A DNA stretch of 64,000 bases from Microglena sp. YARC (taxonomy: Eukaryota; Chlorophyta; Chlorophyceae; Chlamydomonadales; Chlamydomonadaceae): assembly GCA_022414725.1 (NCBI GenBank), contig CM039462.1, positions 178,804,098 to 178,868,097 on the forward strand, given 5' to 3'. The notes under the pieces are model-generated. The model was given only the letters and a program-made list of their open reading frames with translations, searched no databases and was not told the DNA's origin. A program made the position numbers and the translations under genes. Position 1 is the first letter of the stretch. Every line of letters begins with the position of its first letter. Shown here in pieces: positions 57,550-64,000 of the stretch.

Positions 57550-57561
57550 TGATAACCGGGT

Positions 57562-59160
57562 GCAGACAGCCGTAGGGTCAACATGCATGAGAAGTTAAGC
57601 CGTAGTTTGGTGTGTGTCATGTAGTTTGTGGGCTGTGGTGGCGGGCTGTGGTATGGTGTGTTGGTGGGCTGTGGTGGTGTGGTGGTGGGCTTTGGTGTGG
57701 CGTGGCGTGTAGGCTGTGTGACAAGCTGATAGTGTGAGTGTGCCTATGCAATAAATACACATGCATGGGAAATACTTTTTGTGTGTGCGACGCATCGCAA
57801 ATTGGGCGACTCAGTGATACCCCATGATTGGAAATGCTGTGCTGTTATCTTGTTAGGGCAGTGCTGCTGGATGTTGGAATGTCTGTAGGGGACGGCAATA
57901 TGATAGAATGTGATATGATATGATGCAGGCAGTCTGACTAGACTAAAGTTACCATTTATAAACAATATCATATGATGCAATTTGTTTGGTATCATATGAT
58001 GCTAGCAGTCTGACTAGGCTAAAGTTACCATTTATGTACAATATCATATGAATAATATGATGCAATTTAAACTCGCCTTTGGTTAACATCATATGATATG
58101 CCGGCCCCTAAACGTATGGCCCAAATGGGTTTTGGGCTCAGCAAAGTTTTAAGTACAAAATAGTGTAACATATGTCATCCATGTGCAAAATGCCTGTTTT
58201 CTAAGCCTCCCCCCCCAAAATCCTGGGGGGCTACGCCTCCCGGACCCCCTTAATAAAGGAGCGCTTAGCGCCATAGAGACGATGCTACCGCACCGTCCCA
58301 GACTGAGGCTTGGGTCGATACCAAAATGGCCTCAATAATTATGAAAAAAGACACAGCAAAGTTTAGTGAACTTGGGTCTCAATCAGGAATGCCATGGGCC
58401 ATTTAGTACAGCTGTTCAAGAAGGGCTTACTCATGTTCATGAAGATGAAAAACTCCACCACCAATACCAACATCCCACCACCAACACCACCACCAAGAAC
58501 CACCACCAACAGCAACACCAACACCATCACCAACACCAACACCAACAACACCAACAACACCAAGTTAAGGGATCTTGAGGGAAGTTAACGCAAGCGGAAC
58601 GACGTATGTACGGAGACGGGGCAGTGACATTAGTGAAGTGGGCTATTAATTCAGGCTCTTTCAGTCTAGTTCAGGCTACTTCGGGCTATTTGTAGGCTGT
58701 TACAGGCTATTTCAGGTCGTGGTAGGCTATTGGTAGGCTGTGTAAAGGAATTTCAGGCTATTTCAGTGGTGGACTGGAGTAGGCGAAGTAGAAGTTAAGT
58801 TGAGTTATGTTCTACCTTGCCTTGTTCTGTTAATTGAGCCATTGTTTTTTAATTTCGTGCGACGCGTCACAAATTGAGCAACTTGGGCAATTTCGTGCGA
58901 CGCGTCACAATTTCAGCGACCAAACCTTGCGAGGCGCGAACGCGGAGCCCTAAGGTGTCTGGGGGGCATTGCTGACTAGTTTTTCCCAGACCCATGCGTC
59001 GCCATGCATTTTCGTTCCTTCAGTGATGCCCCGCGGCTTCTTCCTGTGCCTTCTACATATTTATGCATATTTATATATATTTATAGGGATTTCAATATCC
59101 TACTGGTCTCCAAGATTATCGTACCATATATCGTGCGATGACAATATCGTACGCACCTGT
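57562..59160. other. Gene-free region upstream of PEX4 exon array
   Basis: Contains GGTGTG-rich sequence (57640-57720), an R3 copy (57890-58115), a CACCAA-rich run (58455-58560), CAGGCTATTT repeats (58660-58770) and two copies of TTTCGTGCGACGCGTCAC (58853, 58891). The first PEX4 exon should lie here or upstream but was not recognised. Confidence 0.45.
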
Positions 59161-59955
59161 GGCATTTATTTATCTGTCTCTTGGTCTTGTAGGAATACAA
59201 GGAATGGCATTTAGTTATCTGCTTGTTGATCCTGTAGGAATACAAGGAATGGCATTTAGTTATCTGCTTGTTGATCCTGTAGGAATACAAGGAATGGCAT
59301 TTAGTTATCTGCTTGTTGATCCTGTAGGAATACAAGGAATGGCATTTAGTTATCTGCCTGTTGATCCTGTAGGAATACAAGGAATGGCATTTAGTTATCT
59401 GCTTGTTGATCCTGTAGGAATACAAGGAATGGCATTTAGTTATCTGCTTGTTGATCCTGTAGGAATACAAGGAATGGCATTTAGTTATCTGCTTGTTGAT
59501 CCTGTAGGAATACAAGGAATGGCATTTAGTTATCTGCTTGTTGATCCTGTAGGAATACAAGGAATGGCATTTAGTTATCTGCTTGTTGATCCTGTAGGAA
59601 TACAAGGAATGGCATTTAGTTATCTGCTTGTTGATCCTGTAGGAATACAAGGAATGGCATTTAGTTATCTGCTTGTTGATCCTGTAGGAATACAAGGAAT
59701 GGCATTTAGTTATCTGCTTGTTGATCCTGTAGGAATACAAGGAATGGCATTTAGTTATCTGCTTGTTGATCCTGTAGGAATACAAGGAATGGCATTTAGT
59801 TATCTGCTTGTTGATCTTGTAGGAATACTCAGCATGGTATTTATTTATCTGCTTGTTGATCTTGTGGGAATACTCGGCATGGCATTTATTTATCTTTTTG
59901 TTCATCTTGTAGGAATACAAGGAATGGTATTTATTTATCTGCTTGTTGATCTTAA
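59161..59955 (+). repeat. 45-bp array carrying the PEX4 exon acceptor
   Basis: Seventeen units at exact 45-base spacing (unit boundaries from 59191 to 59911). Each contains TTGTTGATCCTGTAG, an acceptor, followed by GAATACAAGGAA, identical to the first 12 bases of the PEX4 exon at 60709. Most units are identical; the last three diverge. The array is open in one plus frame (15 codons per unit), but in the exon frame each unit ends in TAG. Confidence 0.92.
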
Positions 59956-60706
59956 ACACCCACTCCACCTTGACCCTACCACTTACCCCCGCCTCCCCCC
60001 AACCACCCAACTCAACCACCCAAGCACCGAACCCAAGCACCCACCCCAAGCACCCACCCAACCTCCCACCCAACCTCCCACCCAACCACCCACCCCAACA
60101 CCCACCCAACCTCCCACCCCAACCACCACCCCAACCTCCCACCCCAACCTCCCACCCCAACCTCCCACCCCAACCACCCACCCCAACCTCCCACCTCAAC
60201 CTCCATCCCAACCTCCCACCCCAACCTCCCACCCCAACCTCCCACCCCAACCTCCCACCCCAACCTCCCACCCCAACTCCCACCCCAACCTCCCCCCAAC
60301 CTCCCACCCCAACCTCCACCCCAACCTCCCACCCCCAACCACCCACCCCAACCTCCCACCCCAACCTCCCACCCCAACCACCCACCCCAACTCCCACCCC
60401 AACCTCCCACCCCAACCTCCCACCCCAACCACCCACCCCAACCTCCCACCCCAACCACACCCAACCTCCCACCCCAACCTCCCACCCAAACCTCCCACCC
60501 AAACCTCCCACCCAAACCTCCCACCCAAACCTCCCACCCAAACCTCCCACCCCAACCTCCCACCCCAACCTCCCCCCAACACCCACCCAAACCTCCCACC
60601 CAACCTCCCACCCCAACCACCCACCCAACCAAACCAACCAACCACCCCAACCAACCAACCACCCCAACCAACCACCCTAACCTCCCACCCCAACCAACCA
60701 CCCCAT
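59956..60706 (+). repeat. CCTCCCACCCCAA minisatellite
   Basis: About 750 bases of CCTCCCACCCCAA and CCACCCA units, ending in CCCATAG directly before the PEX4 exon. As a very long pyrimidine tract it may act in acceptor recognition. The long Pro/Thr and Gly/Trp frames here are repeat translations. Confidence 0.9.
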
Positions 60707-60708
60707 AG

Positions 60709-61201
60709 GAATACAAGGAAGCTAGCAAGCAGAAGACCTGTGATACTGGTATCACCCTTATCCCTAATGAGACCAACCTTTTCATGTGGCGCGCCTTGCT
60801 GAAGGTGGGTTCTGGATCTGTGTGATACTGTAGCAGATGTGTGATACTGGTACCACCCTCATCCCAAATGAGAACAACCTTTTCATGTGGCGCGCATTGC
60901 TGAAGGTGGGTTCTGAATCTGTGTGATACATGCATGCCTCCAGTAATGATAACGCCTGGTGGGGTGTGGTAGTAAGGGAGCCTTGTCTTACAGTGGTAGA
61001 GAACAGGCTGCTACTTGACCTGGACAACGCTACCATGGCGGTTGACAGCGACCACGAAAACTAAAGTGCACCTGTTGGGATTTGAACCCAGCACCTTCTT
61101 CAGCCCAGCAAAATGATCAACCATTGAACCATTCGCCAAACCAGGATGCATGTCTACATATATGCATACACACATGAATGGTAGAAAGATACCCTCCCCC
61201 T

Positions 61202-61237
<36 letters not shown>

Positions 61238-63799
61238 TATCATCATCATCATCACGATCGCCTCTATCGCCACCATCATAATCACCATCACTACCAGCAG
61301 CAGCTTGGAGATCCATGCGTGTATACATGTTGTGGATGTAGCATGCATGTATGAATGCATCCACACATGATACTGATACATGCGAGTATTCACGATTTCG
61401 GGTATTATGAAGCCTCTTGATTAGTACCAGCAGCAGTGCCAGAAAGATACCCTCTCATCATCATCATCATCATCATCATAACCATCATCATCAACAACAT
61501 CATGACCATCAACATCATCATCAGCATCAGCATCAACAACATCATCATCACCACCACCACCACCAACACCACCAACATCATCGTCAGCATCAGCATCAAC
61601 AACATCATTATCACCACCAACACCACCAACATCATCGTCAGCATCAGCATCAGCATCAACAACATCATCACTACCAACACCACCAATACCACCAACATCA
61701 TCGTCAGCATCAGCAGCAACATCATCATCATCACCACCAACACCACCAACATTATCGTCAGCATCAGCATCAGCATTAGCATCATCGCTGCCAACACCAC
61801 CAACACCACCAACATCATCGCCAGCATCAGCATCAACAACATCGTCATCATTACCAACACCACCAACACCATCGTCAGCATCAACAACATCACCATCACC
61901 ACCAACACTGCCAACATCATCATCATCATCAGTATCAACAACGTCAGCATCATCAGCATCATTATGGACTTAAGTATATTTATCTTGCAAGGCCCACCAT
62001 TACAGTACAGTACAGTACAGTACAGTCAAATCAAATCAGATCAAATCAAATCAAATCACATCACATCACATTACATTACATTACATTACATTACATTACA
62101 TTACATTACATTACATCACATCACATCACATCATATCGACAGGCCATTGGTGGCACAAGACAAGCCCGCTTCACAACATCTAGGAGGGGTCTTCCAACAC
62201 ATATTCAGAAAAAGAAAGGCAATATTGCAGCAAGCAAGCAAGGCCCTTTGGATGCTCCCTTTTGCGGTTGGAATCTTTGAGCTTGCGCTCGTGAACAATG
62301 CCCTTAATTTATTTGATTTTAATATTCCTTTGCGATCTGAAAAATGAATTTATGTTAATCACGAATTGCTTCACTCTCAACTTGATTTACTTGATTTCAA
62401 TTATAATTATTAAAACACAAAAACACAATTTAAATTATGTTAACAATCACAATCACAAATTGTTTTAATCACAATCACAAATCAAATGTTAAATTTTAAA
62501 ATATGTTCACGATCACAAATCAAATTGTTTTATTCGCAATCACAAATCACAAATTGTTTTAATGTCCACAGGGCCCAGCAGACACTCCCTTTGTGGGTGG
62601 CATCTTTGAGATGGCAATCAATGATGTCCTTCAGGGATATTTGTTTTCGGAATACGAGACCCCGTTTTGGCTGAAATTGCCGCAATAAGAAACCTAAAAA
62701 AAGTAAAAGTTTTTTTTACTGACATTGACTAAGAATGACCCAAATCGACCAAAATCAGAATAAGGATCCTGTTTTGGGAGGAAAATAGGGAGGAATACAA
62801 TAAAAAGGAATGAGATTTCCTCTTTTTGATTTGAAACAAATATCCCTGATGTCCTAGAGCTGTTCACTTCATGTACTTGATTTTAAATATATAAAAAAAA
62901 TGAAATTAGATGAATCACAAATTGCTTTAATCTCCACAGCGCCCAACAGACACTCCCTTCGTGGGTGGGACCTTTGAGATGGCAATCAATGATGTCCTTG
63001 AGCTGTTCACTTCATTTACTTGTTTTGAATCATTACATAAAAAAGAAAAAAGAAAATTATATTCAATACAAATTGCTTTACTCTCCTCAGGGCCCAGCAG
63101 ACACTCCTTTCAAGGGTGGGACCTTCGAGCTGGCAATCAATCAGTGCCCCTGAGCTGTAAACTTCATTTACTTGATTTTAATTAAAAACAAAAAAATGAA
63201 TACAAATTACTTTACTCTTCACAGGGCCCAGCAGACACCCCCTATGAGGGGGGGACCTTTCAGCTGGCAATCAATGATGTCCTTGAGCTGTACACTTTAA
63301 TTAATCAACTTCAGTCATTACTTCAAAATTGTAAACGTAACTTCAAAACAACAAATATGGAAATTAAGCTGTTGTACTACTCACTCCACAGGGCCCAACA
63401 GACACTCCCTTTTACTTGTTTTGAATTATTATAAAAACAAACACAAATTATATTATATTAAATACAAATTGCTTTAATCTCCACAGGGACCAACATACAT
63501 TCCCTTCCACTTGTTTTGAATTATTATTAAAAACACAAATTTAAATTATATTAAATATGAATTCCTTTAATCTCCACAGGGCCCATCAGACACTCCCTTT
63601 TACTTGTTTCGAATTATTATAAAAAAACAAAATATGCCATATTAAATCTAAATTGCTTTAATCTCCACAGGGCCCAACAGACACTCCCTTTGAAGGTGGG
63701 ACCTTCGAGCTGGCAATCAATGTACCTGAGCAGTACCCTTTAGCGCCACCCGGAGTACGGTTCCTCACTCGGATCTTTCACCCCAACTTCCACTTCAAG
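60709..63799 (+). CDS. PEX4: PEX4-like ubiquitin-conjugating enzyme E2, partial
   Basis: Two exons are recognised. 60709-60804 encodes EYKEASKQK, then [16 protein letters not shown] and ends AAG|GTGGGT. 63671-63799 encodes [36 protein letters not shown] and HPNFHFK, and ends AAG|GTAGAT. Both are phase 0. The fold is the E2 N-terminal half (helix 1, the W-x-x-x-[IL]-x-G-P strand, and the P-x-x-P-P...HPN segment). The run VPEQYPL-PP-VRFLT-IFHPN-HFK matches the peroxisomal E2 PEX4/UBC21, which ubiquitinates the import receptor PEX5. The first exon and the exon with the catalytic cysteine are not seen; the latter must lie beyond the window. Assignment to PEX4 rather than another E2 is by motif only. 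Confidence 0.85.
60805..60942 (+). pseudogene. Second copy of PEX4 exon end and donor
   Basis: 60837-60905 repeats the exon: after CTGTAGCAG it encodes [17 protein letters not shown] and RALLK, ending AAG|GTGGGTTCTG like the original. Changes are I to T and T to N plus silent differences; the frame is open (23 codons). It could serve as an alternative exon or be a decoy donor. Confidence 0.85.
60943..61145 (-). mobile_element. tRNA-derived SINE copy in PEX4 intron
   Basis: Minus strand: head TGGTTTGGCGAATGG with A-box GGTTCAATGGTTGA, B-box GGGTTCAAATCCC, body CCATGGTAGCGTTGTCC, tail CCACCAGGCGTTATCATT. Flanks ATGCATGCCTCC and ATGCATGTCTAC may be an imperfect target duplication. Confidence 0.85.
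61195..61965. repeat. ATC/CAT trinucleotide tracts
   Basis: 61205-61260 is (ATC)n. 61455-61965 is (CATCAT)(CACCAC)(CAACAC) with a higher-order unit ACATCATCGTCAGCATCAG repeated about seven times. The poly-His, poly-Ile and poly-Met frames are artefacts. Confidence 0.92.
62003..62137. repeat. Pentanucleotide tracts
   Basis: CAGTA, AATCA, CACAT and TTACA five-base repeats follow one another. Confidence 0.95.
62242..63670 (+). repeat. Eight upstream copies of the start of PEX4 exon 63671
   Basis: Each has CTTTAATCTCCACAG or a variant, an acceptor, followed by GGCCCAACAGACACTCCC (G-P-[TA]-D-T-P). Starts are near 62242, 62572, 62940, 63091, 63225, 63392, 63487 and 63580. Copies at 62572, 62940, 63091 and 63225 keep 60-80 exon bases (GGTFEMAIN), then GATGTCCTTGAGCTG, a diverged form of the exon's GTACCTGAGCAG. 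Copies at 63392, 63487 and 63580 keep only about 25 exon bases and jump to TACTTGTTTTGAATTATT. The copy at 62242 is the most decayed. None has the rest of the exon. Confidence 0.92.
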
Positions 63800-64000
63800 G
63801 TAGATTGCTATAATTACAACAACAATATTATCTCCATAAGTGCCTAAGTCCGACCCTGAGTGGTACGGATGGTTTTCACCTATTACCTCAAGTCCAAAGA
63901 AAACATTATTTTGCTAATAAGTTACCTAACCACATCAGTTCAACATATAAGTACTCAGAGTTGGGTTCTTTCAGGTTGTGGAAAGCAGGCGAAGCAAAAC
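63800..64000 (+). other. PEX4 intron, window end
   Basis: Begins with the donor GTAGATTGC. No sequence resembling the expected next E2 exon (T-G-E-I-C-L-D) is found. TTCTTTCAG at 63967-63975 is a possible acceptor but what follows does not match. Confidence 0.55.

Noticed and set aside
59081..60802. Long open frames of 528 (minus) and 554 (plus) codons
   Set aside because: They translate the 45-bp array and the CCTCCCACCCCAA minisatellite. Openness follows from a period divisible by three and base bias. The real exon frame differs.

Overview
This window is nuclear DNA of a eukaryote, most likely a microalga. It has small exons with GT-AG introns, Ty1/copia LTR retrotransposons, tRNA-derived SINEs, MITEs and a very large load of tandem repeats. 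A secreted DUF3494 ice-binding protein gene and a peroxisomal E2 enzyme point to a protist, plausibly a cold-water green alga; that species guess is inference only. Most long open frames here are CA/GT, ACC or CCA microsatellites read in frame and are not genes.

Layout. 1-8856: repeat-rich flank holding a complete but dead copia element (2220-7581, LTRs at both ends, ATAAA target duplication) with a hAT-type MITE inside it, then SINE sequence. 9031-33125 (minus): a single YigZ/IMPACT (UPF0029) family gene spread over 24 kb, with five recognisable exons (32800-33125, 29141-29290, 17025-17097, 13756-13897, 9031-9212) separated by introns of 3-12 kb made almost entirely of tandem repeats. 36659-38454 (plus): an intact three-exon ice-binding protein gene. 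47984-53814 (plus): a second ice-binding gene whose last exon is broken by a young copia-like element (49515-53718). About 59161 to the window end (plus): part of a PEX4-like ubiquitin-conjugating enzyme gene, with exons at 60709-60804 and 63671-63799. The rest holds SINEs, foldback MITEs, dispersed repeats and minisatellites.

The main observation is that the tandem arrays are not placed at random. At almost every recognisable splice site the adjoining array is built from units that contain that splice site itself plus a short piece of the neighbouring exon. Acceptor-side arrays repeat [intron end + AG + first exon bases]. Donor-side arrays repeat [last exon bases + GT + intron start]. This is seen at the main junctions of the YigZ/IMPACT gene, on both sides of PEX4 exon 60709-60804, as nine copies of the start of PEX4 exon 63671-63799, and in shorter form in the ice-binding gene introns. 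It suggests a local, recurrent process that expands introns by duplicating exon-intron boundaries and leaves many decoy splice sites.

Limits. Reading-frame phase is off by one base at two YigZ/IMPACT junctions, and small indels are frequent in homopolymer runs, so some breaks may be sequence error. Gene calls rest on protein motifs read by eye; no search was run.
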